Assembly: GCF_000011305.1 (NCBI RefSeq)
Contig: NC_004369.1
Coordinates: 1,984,001 to 2,048,000, forward strand
Reading direction: 5' to 3'
From: Corynebacterium efficiens YS-314
GTDB taxonomy: Bacteria; Actinomycetota; Actinomycetes; Mycobacteriales; Mycobacteriaceae
Length of the DNA: 64,000 nucleotides
The notes below the pieces were generated by a model. It saw only the letters and a list, made by a program, of their open reading frames with translations. It searched no databases and had not been told where the DNA came from. Shown in pieces: positions 40,091 to 48,467 of this stretch. Both the position numbers and the translations under genes were made by a program. Numbering within the stretch: the stretch's first letter is position 1; every line of letters begins with the position of its first letter.

Positions 40091-40921
40091 TTATTCAGCT
40101 GCGTTCTCCTGCTGTGCCTCGGCTGCAGGAGCCTCGGTTGCGGGGGCCTCTTCGGTAGCAGCAGCCTCGGCTGGTGCGTCCTCGGACTTGGGCTCGCCGG
40201 CAGCTTCACGTGCGGCGGCCAGCTGACGCTCCTCGCGTGCCTTCTTGCCCTCTTCCACAGCGGTGGAGATGACGCGGGACAGCAGAGCGGTGGCGCGGAT
40301 GGCGTCGTCGTTGCCCGGAACCGGGTAATCGACAACGTCAGGGTCGCAGTTGGTGTCCAGGATGGCAACCACAGGGATGTTCAGCTTGTGCGCCTCGGCG
40401 ACAGCGATGTGCTCCTTGTTGGTGTCGATGATCCACAGAGCGGACGGGATGCGGCTCATGTCAGCGATACCGCTGAGGACACGCTCCAGCTTGACGCGCT
40501 CGCGGGTCAGCATGAGGGTCTCGCGCTTGGTGCGGCCCTCGTAGCCGTCCTCAGCAGCGTCCATCGCCTGGAGTTCCTTCATGCGGTGCAGACGCTTGGA
40601 CACGGTCTGGAAGTTGGTCAGCATGCCGCCGAGCCAGCGGTGGTTCACGTACGGCATGCCGACGCGCTCCGCCTCAACCTGGACAGCTTCCTGTGCCTGC
40701 TTCTTGGTGCCGACGAACAGGATGGTGCCACCGTGGGCGACGGTCTCCTTGACGAACTCGAAGGCCTGATCGATGTAGGTCAGGGTCTGCTGGAGGTCGA
40801 TGATGTAGATGCCATTGCGCTCGGTGAAGATGAAACGACGCATCTTCGGGTTCCAGCGGCGGGTCTGGTGGCCGAAGTGCACACCAGCATCGAGAAGCTC
40901 TCGCATGGTTACGACTGCCAT
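40091..40921 (-). CDS. rpsB: 30S ribosomal protein S2
   Basis: Ribosomal protein of the small subunit. 276 residues, start ATG 40919-40921 with AAAGAAAGGGG ribosome-binding site. N-terminus [32 protein letters not shown] and signature 1; then [10 protein letters not shown] and signature 2 [37 protein letters not shown]. The C-terminal 40 residues are an Ala/Glu/Pro-rich acidic tail, common in actinobacterial S2. Confidence 0.98.
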   Translation of the reverse strand: MAVVTMRELLDAGVHFGHQTRRWNPKMRRFIFTERNGIYIIDLQQTLTYIDQAFEFVKETVAHGGTILFVGTKKQAQEAVQVEAERVGMPYVNHRWLGGMLTNFQTVSKRLHRMKELQAMDAAEDGYEGRTKRETLMLTRERVKLERVLSGIADMSRIPSALWIIDTNKEHIAVAEAHKLNIPVVAILDTNCDPDVVDYPVPGNDDAIRATALLSRVISTAVEEGKKAREERQLAAAREAAGEPKSEDAPAEAAATEEAPATEAPAAEAQQENAAE

Positions 40922-41288
40922 GGTAAGCCCCTTTCTTTAAGTTTTGGATTTCGGTTTTGAAAAATGTTGTGCAGGTTTTAATCCTGCACCCTAGCGATGG
41001 GTTACCTGCCCAACACCCACAACAGTGACTGTTCTGGGACCTGGTTGAGCTAGGTATTCGAATAGATCCCCGAAATACCACCGCGCGTAGTCAATGACCC
41101 CGGGACTCCCTTCCGCGTTGGCGGGGATAGATCCGGGCACACTGCTGGCAACAGTTTACACAGGCTGACCTGCCCCTCCAAACGGTGGGAGGAGACTGTG
41201 GATAACCTCTTCCCGGATCCTTCCCCACCTGTCACAACCGTTTCACCATCCACAGGGGCGTGCGGCCACCGGTGACAGTGGTGAGGTT
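40922..41288. other. rpsB / M23 peptidase divergent intergenic region
   Basis: 367 bp noncoding between divergent genes. It must hold the rpsB promoter(s); I could not fix them. No leader structure or coding frame is supported. Confidence 0.4.
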
Positions 41289-41900
41289 ATGGGTGACCAT
41301 CGCGGTATGAGAATCATGAATCATCTGATCCACCCTGCCAAGCGGCGCGTAACACACCACCTCCGACATCTGCTCCAGTCGCTGTTTGCGGTCCTTATTG
41401 TATTGGCAGTACAGCTTTCCTTCCTGCCGGGCGCAGGGGCCGCAGAGACCTATGTCAATCCGGCCTCGGGACTGCCCCGGGCAGGTACCGTGCTGCGGGC
41501 TTTCGACAAGCCGGAGCACAACTGGTTGTCGGGACACCGCGGGGTTGACCTGCCCCTGGCGATCGGCGCGGATGTACTCAGCGCCGGTGACGGTGTGGTG
41601 GTCTTCGCCGGGATGGTCGCCGGGACGCCGACGATCTCCATCGACCATGCCGACGGGGTGCGCACCACCTACCAGCCGGTGCACGCCCACGTCTCCGCAG
41701 GGGATCCGGTCGTCGCCAAGCAGGCCATCGGCACGCTGGGGCATCCGACCACGGCGTACCCCGGCCTGCAGTGGGGTGCACGGATCGGGGATGACTACAT
41801 CAACCCCGTCGGACTGCTGCCCACCCCCACCATCCGGTTGAAACCGCTCAGGCCCGCGGATGCGCCTGCCGGAAGGCCTCCAGCAGACGCTGGGAACTGA
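41289..41900 (+). CDS. Secreted M23 family peptidase (LytM-type)
   Basis: Predicted exported zinc peptidase acting on peptidoglycan. 203 residues from ATG 41289; ATGs at 41307 and 41316 are also possible. A basic region and hydrophobic core (LLQSLFAVLIVLAVQLSFLPGAGAAE) form a signal peptide. M23 motifs: GHRGVDL (His and Asp zinc ligands), and VHAHVSAGD (HxH). GNTIxIDHxxG-like TISIDHADGVRTTYQPVHAH fits the family. The 3' end overlaps xerC by 53 bp on the opposite strand, which encodes its Pro/Ala-rich tail. Confidence 0.85.
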   Translation: MGDHRGMRIMNHLIHPAKRRVTHHLRHLLQSLFAVLIVLAVQLSFLPGAGAAETYVNPASGLPRAGTVLRAFDKPEHNWLSGHRGVDLPLAIGADVLSAGDGVVVFAGMVAGTPTISIDHADGVRTTYQPVHAHVSAGDPVVAKQAIGTLGHPTTAYPGLQWGARIGDDYINPVGLLPTPTIRLKPLRPADAPAGRPPADAGN

Positions 41901-42738
41901 CGTGGGTGTAGATCTGGGTGGTCTGCAGGGAGGAATGCCCGAGCATCTCCTGGACCTGACGCAGGTCCGCCCCTCCGTCGAGGAGGTGGGTGGCGGCGGT
42001 GTGGCGCAGGGAGTGGGGTGAGAGATGGTCCGCCCCGGCGACCTGCGCCGTCCGGTCGACGATTCTGCGGATCTGCCGGGCATCGATGCGCCCTCCGCGC
42101 ACACCCACGAACATGGCATCCTCGACCTTCGCCATCCGGTCCCGCGCCTCAAGCCACTGCTCCAGCGCATCTGCGGCAGCCTTGCCGAAGGGGATCATGC
42201 GTTCCTTGTCGCCCTTGCCGAGCACCCGGACCATCCGCCGGTGATGGTCCACATCGCCGAGGTCCAGGCCACACAGTTCGGAGACACGCATCCCCGTGGC
42301 ATACAGCAGTTCCAGGATGGCGCTGTCGCGGCGGAACTCATCCTCGGTGTCGGCGGCGGCGCTGCCCATGAACTCCCCCGCCTGGACCTCTCCCAGCACC
42401 CGCGGCAGGTTGCGCGTGACCTTCGGCGATACCAGGCGGGCGGCCTCATCACCGCTGATGAGACCGTTCTTGACGGCCCAGGTGGAAAACGACTTCACCG
42501 ATGCCGTGCGTCGGGCCAGCGTGGCCCGGCTCTTACCCTCCTCCACGGCCCGGCCCAGCCAGGCGCGTAGGTTGGGCAGGGTGAACTCCGTCAGGTCCGG
42601 GATGGTGGCGGCCATGTGGCGCAGATCCGACCGGTACCCCCGGACCGTCGCATCGGAGCGCCCCACCACCAGGATGAGATAATCGCAGAAATCTTCAATC
42701 GCCTCCAGCATCTGTGACTGCCTGGGGTCATCGCCCAT
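41848..42738 (-). CDS. xerC: Tyrosine recombinase XerC
   Basis: Site-specific recombinase that with XerD resolves chromosome dimers at dif. 296 residues from ATG 42736-42738; a TTG 42 bp upstream is unlikely. N-terminal SAM-like domain (FCDYLILVVGRSDATVRGYRSDLRHM). Catalytic residues are all visible: Arg in YATGMRVSELCGLDL, Lys in VLGKGDKERMIPFG, HxxR in LSPHSLRHTAATHLL, His and Tyr in MLGHSSLQTTQIYTHVS. Same strand as dprA and comM upstream, with a terminator between. Confidence 0.93.
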   Translation of the reverse strand: MGDDPRQSQMLEAIEDFCDYLILVVGRSDATVRGYRSDLRHMAATIPDLTEFTLPNLRAWLGRAVEEGKSRATLARRTASVKSFSTWAVKNGLISGDEAARLVSPKVTRNLPRVLGEVQAGEFMGSAAADTEDEFRRDSAILELLYATGMRVSELCGLDLGDVDHHRRMVRVLGKGDKERMIPFGKAAADALEQWLEARDRMAKVEDAMFVGVRGGRIDARQIRRIVDRTAQVAGADHLSPHSLRHTAATHLLDGGADLRQVQEMLGHSSLQTTQIYTHVSSQRLLEAFRQAHPRA

Positions 42739-42809
42739 CGTGCCATCCCACCCTTCCCTACCGGCCCCTGCCGGCTCCAATAGTTGCCCATCAGCTGCGG
42801 AAAGCAGAA

Positions 42810-42845
42810 GAAGGCGACACGTCCACCGGAGAACGTGTCGCCTTC
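42810..42845 (-). terminator. Terminator between dprA and xerC
   Basis: GAAGGCGACACGT and ACGTGTCGCCTTC form a perfect 13-bp stem with a 10-nt loop; on the minus strand it is followed by TTCTGCTTTCC. Confidence 0.75.
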
Positions 42846-42982
42846 ACTTCTGACTCACCCATAATGCATAACCCTAGCGTTCCCGGAACCGGGTGGGGGT
42901 GTGGTGCGTTTCCACAGTGACACCGCCACACGGTTTCCAGGTGGGAGCTCAGGGAACCAGCCCGAACCCTGAAGCACTTTAC

Positions 42983-43001
42983 TTAGGCTTGCCTCACCCA
43001 C
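42983..43001. promoter_or_regulatory. DtxR-box-like sequence
   Basis: The sequence TTAGGCTTGCCTCACCCAC matches about 13 of 19 positions of the DtxR consensus TTAGGTTAGGCTAACCTAA, with clean AGGC/GCCT arms. It lies between dprA and xerC with no iron gene adjacent. Binding is inference. Confidence 0.3.
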
Positions 43002-43051
43002 ATTATCCGCGCGTGAACCGCCGCGCAAGCCTTTTCCCACCCTTTTCTGCT

Positions 43052-44263
43052 CTACCCACCACCGGTGTCACCTCCCGCGTCAGCCCCCTGTTCAGCGAGC
43101 CTGGCCCACCGCACCCCTTCCCTGGCAACCAGACCGCGGGAGTTCAGATCCACAAGCAGATGGATCACCAGGGCCAGGGTCAGGCCGGTCTCGGTGGCCA
43201 CCTCCGCGGCCTCACGTGGGTGTCGGCCCAGCGCATCGTAGACCCGCAGTTCATTTCGGCTGAGTCCCTGGATCGGGTTGGCCGCATAGTTGAGTTCATA
43301 CTGCGCCTGGGCATCCATGCCACCGATCGCACCCAGCAGCGAGCGGATCTCATCACCACTGCACACCATCTGGGCGTGACCGTTGCGGATGCGTTCATGG
43401 CAGCCGAGGGACCCGGCGGTGGTGACCGGTCCCGGCACCGCCATGGCCACCCGCCCCAGGCCCGCACACCAGCTCAGGGTGTTCAGCGCCCCGGAACGCC
43501 AGGCCGCCTCGGTGACCACCGTCCCCTGGGACAGGGCCGCGACCAGCCGGTTGCGGGTGAGAAACCGGTGTCGCTGCGGTGGTGTGCCCGGGGGATATTC
43601 CGTCACGATGGCCCCGCCCCTGTTCACGACCTCCTCGAACAGGCCCCGGTTGTGGGCCGGGTAGGAACGGTCCAGACCACATGCCGCGACCACGACGGTG
43701 GTTCCCCCGGCGCGCAGGGCGGTGGTGTGGGCAACGGTGTCCACTCCCAGCGCCCCGCCGGAGATGATCGTCCACTGGTGGGGCACGAGGTTGTCGACGA
43801 TCATGGCGGTGACCTCCCGTCCGTATTGGCTGACCGCCCGGGTGCCCACCAGGGCTACCGCCTGGGCGGTCAGGGACCGCAGGTCACCACCCCGCACCCA
43901 CAGTGCATGGGGTGGGACGGCATCGTCCTGGTAGGTGCGGACATGATCGCTCATGCCCGAGGCCGCGAACCCGAAGGCATGGTCGAGTTCCGTCGCTGGC
44001 CATTCCCGGTCCTCCGGTGTAATGAGTCGGCCACCCAGCGCGAGGATCTGCTCCAGGTCCTGCTGAGCCACATCCCACTCGTAGCGGGAGGCCGTCTCCC
44101 TGAGAAGGTCCCCGATCCACGGTTCACGGTGTTTCACCGCATGCGCAATGGCCTCGGGATCACGTCCCTGCTTCAACAGGGTCTGCAGGTGCACGCTGGG
44201 GCCCTCCACCACGCGGGAGAGGTAGGCCCACGCCCGGAGCCGGTCGGTGATCATCGCGCTCAT
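43052..44263 (-). CDS. dprA: DNA processing protein DprA
   Basis: Protects incoming single-stranded DNA and loads RecA during transformation in competent bacteria. 403 residues. Rossmann-like core: VALVGTRAVSQYGREVTAMIVDNL, TIISGGALGVDTVAHTTALRAGGTTVVVAACGLD, SEYPPGTPPQRHRFLTRNRLVAALSQGTVVTEAAWRSGALNT, all matching DprA/Smf. A C-terminal winged-helix-like region follows (LRVYDALGRHPREAAEVATETGL). It overlaps the comM start by 4 bp (ATGA), and yraN is next, a conserved trio. Confidence 0.95.
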   Translation of the reverse strand: MSAMITDRLRAWAYLSRVVEGPSVHLQTLLKQGRDPEAIAHAVKHREPWIGDLLRETASRYEWDVAQQDLEQILALGGRLITPEDREWPATELDHAFGFAASGMSDHVRTYQDDAVPPHALWVRGGDLRSLTAQAVALVGTRAVSQYGREVTAMIVDNLVPHQWTIISGGALGVDTVAHTTALRAGGTTVVVAACGLDRSYPAHNRGLFEEVVNRGGAIVTEYPPGTPPQRHRFLTRNRLVAALSQGTVVTEAAWRSGALNTLSWCAGLGRVAMAVPGPVTTAGSLGCHERIRNGHAQMVCSGDEIRSLLGAIGGMDAQAQYELNYAANPIQGLSRNELRVYDALGRHPREAAEVATETGLTLALVIHLLVDLNSRGLVAREGVRWARLAEQGADAGGDTGGG

Positions 44264-45783
44264 GCCGCCACCTCCACCCCGGTGGTGCCCCGCAGTTCCA
44301 GGGCCCGCGCCACGTGGTCCAGATCCGGCCTGGTTCCACCGTCGAGGTCACACAGGGTCCAGGACAGTTTCAGTGCGCGGTCCACCCCACGCTGTGAGAC
44401 CACCCCGTCGGCGAGGAAGACCCCGAGGTAGGCCATCGCCTCCTCGGAGGCGGGGAACTCCCGGCGCATCCGGTGCGGGTCGACGGTGGCGTTGACCGTG
44501 TCACGCAGCCCGGCCCGCGACCACCGTGATGCTTGTCGACGCCGCGCCTCCCGCACCCTCTCAGCGATCGGCGCGGTAGCCTCCTCCCCGGTGTTGACGA
44601 GCACCGACCCCTTCGCGTGTGTCCGGACCACGAGGTCCAACCGGTCCCGCAGCGGCCCGGACAGGTTGGTGAGATAGGACGCCCGGGCCGCGCCAGTACA
44701 GGTGCACTCGGTGGGCTGCTCCGCCCCGCACCGACACGGGTTGGCCGCCATCACCAGTTGGAACCGCGCGGGGAAGGTGATGTCCTGCCGCGAACGCACA
44801 ATGCGGACACTGCCACATTCCAAGGGCGTGCGCAGGGTATCAAGCGTGGACGCTGGAATTTCGCTGACCTCATCCAGGAACAACACCCCGTGGTGCGCCA
44901 GGCTGACCGCGCCGGGCATGGGGTTGCCCGACCCCCCGCCCAGCAATGCGGCCCTGCTCACGCTGTGATGGGGTGCCACGAACGGGGCGCGCAGCACCGC
45001 CCCGTTGAAGGTCCGCCCCGCCACCGAATGAACGACGGTCGCCTCGATGCGCTGTTGCTCATCCAAAGGAGGCAGGAGTCCGGGCAGGCGCTGGGCGATC
45101 ATGGATTTCCCCGACCCCGGGGGACCCAGCATCATCATGTGGTGTCCCCCGGCGGCGGCCACCTCGGCGGCGAACCGCGCCTCCGGTTGTCCCACCACAT
45201 CGCGCATGTCCGGGTGGTCCCCCACATCGAGATCCAGCCCGAGGGGTGCCTGATCCAGCTCCATCAGCCCATCCAGCCAGGCGACAATGTCCCGCATGTG
45301 GGTGGCCAGGTGGACCCGGGGTTGCTCCATGAGACCCGCCTCGGCGAGGTTTCCGGCGGGGATGACCACGTCCCCCACGCCGTGGTCACGGGCGGCCAGC
45401 AGCGCCGGGAGCACCCCGGTGACCGGTACCAGTGACCCGTCGAGCGCCACCTCCCCCAGGAACATCGTGGCGGCGGCCCTGCTCCGGAAATCCCGGTCCT
45501 TGGTCTGTGCCGCCAACACCGCCACGGCCATGGCCAGGTCGATGTGGGAACCACTCTTGCGCACCGAGGCTGGCGAGAGGCTGATGATGACCTTGGTTTT
45601 GGGCCAGGCCAGAGAACTGTTCATCACCGCCGTCTTGATCCGGTCGCGGCTTTCGGTGATGGAGGCGTCGGGGAGCCCCACTACGTAAGTGCCCGGAAGT
45701 CCGGCACCAACATTGGCCTCCACCTGCACCACGGTGGCATTCACCCCGGACGGGGCGGTGGTCAGGGATCTACCGAGCGCCAT
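44260..45783 (-). CDS. comM: ComM / YifB AAA+ helicase-like ATPase
   Basis: Magnesium-chelatase-like ATPase; in competent bacteria ComM is a hexameric branch-migration helicase in natural transformation. 507 residues from ATG 45781-45783. N-terminal Lon-protease-fold ChlI domain (VEANVGAGLPGTYVVGLPDASITESRDRIKTAV), Walker A GPPGSGKSMIAQRL, Walker B GVLFLDEVSEI, sensor region NPCRCG with a Cys-rich insertion (CRCGAEQPTECTC), and the C-terminal Mg_chelatase_C region. Overlaps yraN by 14 bp and dprA by 4 bp. Confidence 0.94.
   Translation of the reverse strand: MALGRSLTTAPSGVNATVVQVEANVGAGLPGTYVVGLPDASITESRDRIKTAVMNSSLAWPKTKVIISLSPASVRKSGSHIDLAMAVAVLAAQTKDRDFRSRAAATMFLGEVALDGSLVPVTGVLPALLAARDHGVGDVVIPAGNLAEAGLMEQPRVHLATHMRDIVAWLDGLMELDQAPLGLDLDVGDHPDMRDVVGQPEARFAAEVAAAGGHHMMMLGPPGSGKSMIAQRLPGLLPPLDEQQRIEATVVHSVAGRTFNGAVLRAPFVAPHHSVSRAALLGGGSGNPMPGAVSLAHHGVLFLDEVSEIPASTLDTLRTPLECGSVRIVRSRQDITFPARFQLVMAANPCRCGAEQPTECTCTGAARASYLTNLSGPLRDRLDLVVRTHAKGSVLVNTGEEATAPIAERVREARRRQASRWSRAGLRDTVNATVDPHRMRREFPASEEAMAYLGVFLADGVVSQRGVDRALKLSWTLCDLDGGTRPDLDHVARALELRGTTGVEVAA
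44531..44543 (+). repeat. GCTTNTCGACGCC motif copy (N=G)
   Basis: Exact match inside comM (read on the opposite strand), with the C-rich GCGCCTCCCGCACCC context of intergenic copies, despite being coding. Confidence 0.7.
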
Positions 45784-46138
45784 CGTCAACCCCCTCGAAA
45801 TGATCCAGCACATACCCTCCGGTGGTGGGATCGATGACCACCGTGACCACGTCGAAGCGGATCTCGCGGTAATGCCTGCCCTGCAGCCAGGTGGTGGCCG
45901 CGCGCCGCATCCGGGTGAGTTTGCGTCCCGTCACCGACTCGGCCGCACCGAAACCCGTCCCGCGCCTGGTTTTCACCTCCACGAACACGGTAGTGCCGTC
46001 CGAGTCCTCCACGATCAGATCCAGCTCCCCGAACGGATAGCGGACATTGCGTTCCACGATCCCGTAGCCGCGCCGGACGTAGTGGGTGGCCACGAGGTTC
46101 TCCCCCACCGCACCCAGTTTCTGTTTCTCGGTTTTCAT
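45770..46138 (-). CDS. yraN: YraN family protein (UPF0102)
   Basis: 122 residues from ATG 46136-46138 with AGGGGG ribosome-binding site. Small endonuclease-fold (PD-(D/E)xK-like) protein: GEDL-type core GAVGENLVATHYVRRGYGIVERNVRYPFGELDLIVEDSDGTTVFVEVKTRRG shows E...D...ExK. Family members are usually next to comM/rnhB and may process DNA; function unproven. Upstream of comM with 14-bp overlap. Confidence 0.9.
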   Translation of the reverse strand: MKTEKQKLGAVGENLVATHYVRRGYGIVERNVRYPFGELDLIVEDSDGTTVFVEVKTRRGTGFGAAESVTGRKLTRMRRAATTWLQGRHYREIRFDVVTVVIDPTTGGYVLDHFEGVDDGAR

Positions 46139-46209
46139 GTGTCCCCCTGTCAATCGGTCATGTGCCCTGATTGGACCTCAGAGGAACCTCCCGGACAAGG
46201 ACATGACAA

Positions 46210-46271
46210 AAGCCCCACAGGCCGGCCGGGGATGACGGTGATTCATCCACAGGCTCTGCCCTGCGGGGCTT
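46210..46271. terminator. Hairpin between excalibur gene and yraN
   Basis: AAGCCCC.CAGG pairs with CCTG.GGGGCTT, enclosing a GC-rich loop with further pairing; the minus strand continues TTTGTCATG. It can end the upstream excalibur transcript. Confidence 0.65.
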
Positions 46272-46300
46272 GACAGAAGGGTTGTCAGTGGTCGGTTACT

Positions 46301-46918
46301 CTAGCGCGGATCCCGCTCGCAACCGACGCCGTCGTTGTCCCGGTCGAGGTGGCTGGCGTAACCCGGCTCCCCTCTCTTGATGGATCGGCCGATGGCATTC
46401 CACACAGCGGTGCAGTTCTTGTAGGAACGTGCCGTCGGAGCAGGGGCCGGGGCAGGTGCCGTCGGAGCAGGGGCCGGGGCAGGTGCCGGTGCGGCCTGAC
46501 GCTGCACCCGGGCTGGAGCTGGCGCGGGAGCCGGAGCGGGCGCAGGTGCGGGTGCTGGAGCCGGAGCGGGCGCTGGGAGAGCCGGCGGGTTGGGGATGAT
46601 CCCGGGCAGTGGGTTGGCGATCAGCCGCTGCTGAACAGCCCAGGTCAGACCTGCAGCGATGATGCCTCCGGTGGCCAGGACAGCGACCGCGATGGTGAGC
46701 TCGTCCCCGCTGCTAGTGGTGGCGAACTCCTCACCGGAGTCTTCAGCTTCCGCATCAGAGGACAAACCGGAAGACAGACCGGAGGACAGTTCGGCAGACA
46801 GGTATCCCTCGCTGGAGCCCGGGCTGGACAGCCCACTCTCCGAGGATGCCTGAACCGGGGAGATGGTGGCGGCAACCGCCACTGTGCCGGCGATGAGGCC
46901 AGTGAGAATTCTACGCAT
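46301..46918 (-). CDS. Secreted excalibur-domain protein with Pro-Ala repeat
   Basis: 205 residues from ATG 46916-46918. Signal peptide MRRILTGLIAGTVAVAATISPVQAS, a Ser/Leu-rich segment with repeated SSGLSS units, one membrane-type helix (LTIAVAVLATGGIIAAGLTWAVQ), a long Pro-Ala repeat (alternating PAPA, interrupted by RVQRQ), and a C-terminal excalibur domain: YKNCTAVWNAIGRSIKRGEPGYASHLDRDNDGVGCE, with the Ca-loop-like DRDNDGVGCE. Excalibur domains are extracellular and calcium-binding-like. The PA stretch probably spans the cell wall. Neighbour of the IS element; biological role unknown. Confidence 0.88.
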   Translation of the reverse strand: MRRILTGLIAGTVAVAATISPVQASSESGLSSPGSSEGYLSAELSSGLSSGLSSDAEAEDSGEEFATTSSGDELTIAVAVLATGGIIAAGLTWAVQQRLIANPLPGIIPNPPALPAPAPAPAPAPAPAPAPAPAPARVQRQAAPAPAPAPAPTAPAPAPAPTARSYKNCTAVWNAIGRSIKRGEPGYASHLDRDNDGVGCERDPR

Positions 46919-46994
46919 GGATAAATATTGACACACGCTGTGTCGAACCTTGGAATCCCCTGCCAGAACCTACCCCGGACGGGTGCGTGACACG

Positions 46995-47002
46995 ATCTAA
47001 TC
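46995..47002. repeat. Target-site duplication, left copy
   Basis: ATCTAATC directly before the left IS end; an identical copy follows the right end at 48456-48463. Confidence 0.9.
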
Positions 47003-48455
47003 CCAATGCCGTTAAGTTAGTGGGTGTAGTGTTGTGCTATGCCTCGACATGGACGGACACAACCTGATACTGATCGTCGGTTATCGGATTTAATCTCGGT
47101 GGGCCTGCTCACCCGGGTGTTTCCGGCCGATGTCGTGGACGAGGTCGTCGCGCAGGCCGGTCGTACCCAGCAACGATCCCGCATCCTGCCCTCCCGGGTA
47201 ATGGTGTATTACACCATCACAATGGCTTTGAACTCCGATGGATCCTATGAGGATATCTACGCCGATCTCACCGATGGACTGTCCTGGGCCTGCAGGTGGG
47301 AGGAACAGGCAGTACCTGCTCCGTCACGCTCCGCGATTTTCCAGGCCAGGGTCAGGCTGGGACATGAACCGATGGCAGCGTTGTTTGCCCGTGTTGCCCA
47401 ACCATTGGCCCGGCCGGGGTGGGAGGGGGCCTGGCTGGCGGGCAAACGCCTGTTGGCTGTTGATGGCACCACCTTGGATGTCCCGGATACGCCAGCCAAT
47501 GTCGAGCATTTCGGGCGTCCCGGCACCGGACGTGGTCAGGCCGGGTACCCGCAGGCCCGTGTCGTGGCGATCGCGGAATGTGGATCACATGCGATCCTGG
47601 ACGCGGTCATCGGCGGGCTGGGCACCGGGGAAACGACCCTGGCTGATGAACTGATCGACCGGCTGGATCCAGGCTCAGTACTGGTCGCTGATCGGGGGTT
47701 TTATAGTTTCCACCGGTGGGCTACCGCCCAGGACCGTGGTGCGGATCTGGTGTGGCGGATCCGGAACAATGTGAAACCACACCATGTGCGAACCCTGGAG
47801 GATGGAACATGGTTGGCCACGATTACCCCGAGCAGTGGGCCGGGGTGGCGGCAGGTTGCCCCAAGGATGGTGCGGGTGGTGGACTACCACATCGATACCG
47901 GTGACGATGAGGCTGGCATTGTCGACCAGCAGCATCGGTTGTTGACCACCTTGTTGGATCCTGATGAGGTGTCGGTGGAGGATCTGATCGCGGCGTATCA
48001 CGCCCGGTGGGAGATCGAGAACACTTTCGATGAGTTGAAAACCCATCAGCGTGGACGAGAAAGGGTGTTGCGGTCAAAGTCCCCGGAGTTGGTGCGTCAG
48101 GAGATCTGGGGGCATCTGTGCTGCCACTACGCGATCAGGACACTGATGGCTGATGCGGCCACTGCCAGTGAGCACCCTCCGGTGCGGGTGTCATTTGTTA
48201 AGGCCTTGAAGCTTACCCGTCGTTCGGTGATCCAGGGCTCTTTTCCCCCCTGACGACCCGCACACCGCCCGAAGTTTATGGGATCGGGCAGTGTCTTGGC
48301 TGGCCAGGTACCTCAACCCACCGCGACGAAGGCGGAAGAATCCGCGGGTGATTAAACGAAAGATGTCGAAATGGCCGGTGAAACGATCCCATCATTGTGG
48401 TCGGCCACTCGGCCCAGTGGTCACCGTCATCCCACCACTAACTTAACGGTATTGG
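47003..48455 (+). mobile_element. IS4-family insertion sequence, complete
   Basis: 1453-bp element. Terminal inverted repeats of about 21 bp: left CCAATGCCGTTAAGTTAGTGG, right (complement) identical except A for G at position 6. Flanked by an 8-bp target duplication ATCTAATC on both sides, so the ends are intact and the insertion is fairly recent. It landed between the excalibur gene and the DUF2469 gene, with its right duplication ending 4 bp before the DUF2469 stop codon. One transposase gene, apparently frameshifted. Confidence 0.93.
47039..48253 (+). CDS. IS4-family DDE transposase (first frame)
   Basis: Catalyses cut-and-paste transposition. 404 residues to the first stop, with an IS4-type N-terminal domain (SVGLLTRVFPADVVDEVV). 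Catalytic acids: Asp142 (LLAVDGTTLDV), Asp218 (VLVADRGFYS), Glu327, with the IS4 signature Y320-x2-R323-x3-E327-x6-K334. The stop at 48251-48253 follows CCC CCC; in the +1 frame the protein continues for about 64 residues (SWLARYLNPPRRRRKNPRV, RKMSKWPVKRSHHCG) to TAA at 48444-48446 inside the right inverted repeat. So the full product is about 468 residues, by frameshifting or in a parent copy with five C. Confidence 0.9.
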   Translation: MPRHGRTQPDTDRRLSDLISVGLLTRVFPADVVDEVVAQAGRTQQRSRILPSRVMVYYTITMALNSDGSYEDIYADLTDGLSWACRWEEQAVPAPSRSAIFQARVRLGHEPMAALFARVAQPLARPGWEGAWLAGKRLLAVDGTTLDVPDTPANVEHFGRPGTGRGQAGYPQARVVAIAECGSHAILDAVIGGLGTGETTLADELIDRLDPGSVLVADRGFYSFHRWATAQDRGADLVWRIRNNVKPHHVRTLEDGTWLATITPSSGPGWRQVAPRMVRVVDYHIDTGDDEAGIVDQQHRLLTTLLDPDEVSVEDLIAAYHARWEIENTFDELKTHQRGRERVLRSKSPELVRQEIWGHLCCHYAIRTLMADAATASEHPPVRVSFVKALKLTRRSVIQGSFPP

Positions 48456-48463
48456 ATCTAATC
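48456..48463. repeat. Target-site duplication, right copy
   Basis: ATCTAATC immediately after the right IS end, matching 46995-47002. Confidence 0.9.
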
Positions 48464-48467
48464 CCAC

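Larger units (their letters stand above)
42739..43051. other. dprA-xerC intergenic region
   Basis: 313 bp. It holds the dprA terminator (42810-42845) and a DtxR-box-like sequence (42983-43001 region). The minus-strand small frame here has no coding character I trust. Confidence 0.45.

Noticed and set aside
42855..43040. 61-codon frame between dprA and xerC
   Set aside because: No ribosome-binding site, no recognisable domain, overlaps the DtxR-like site and noncoding sequence.
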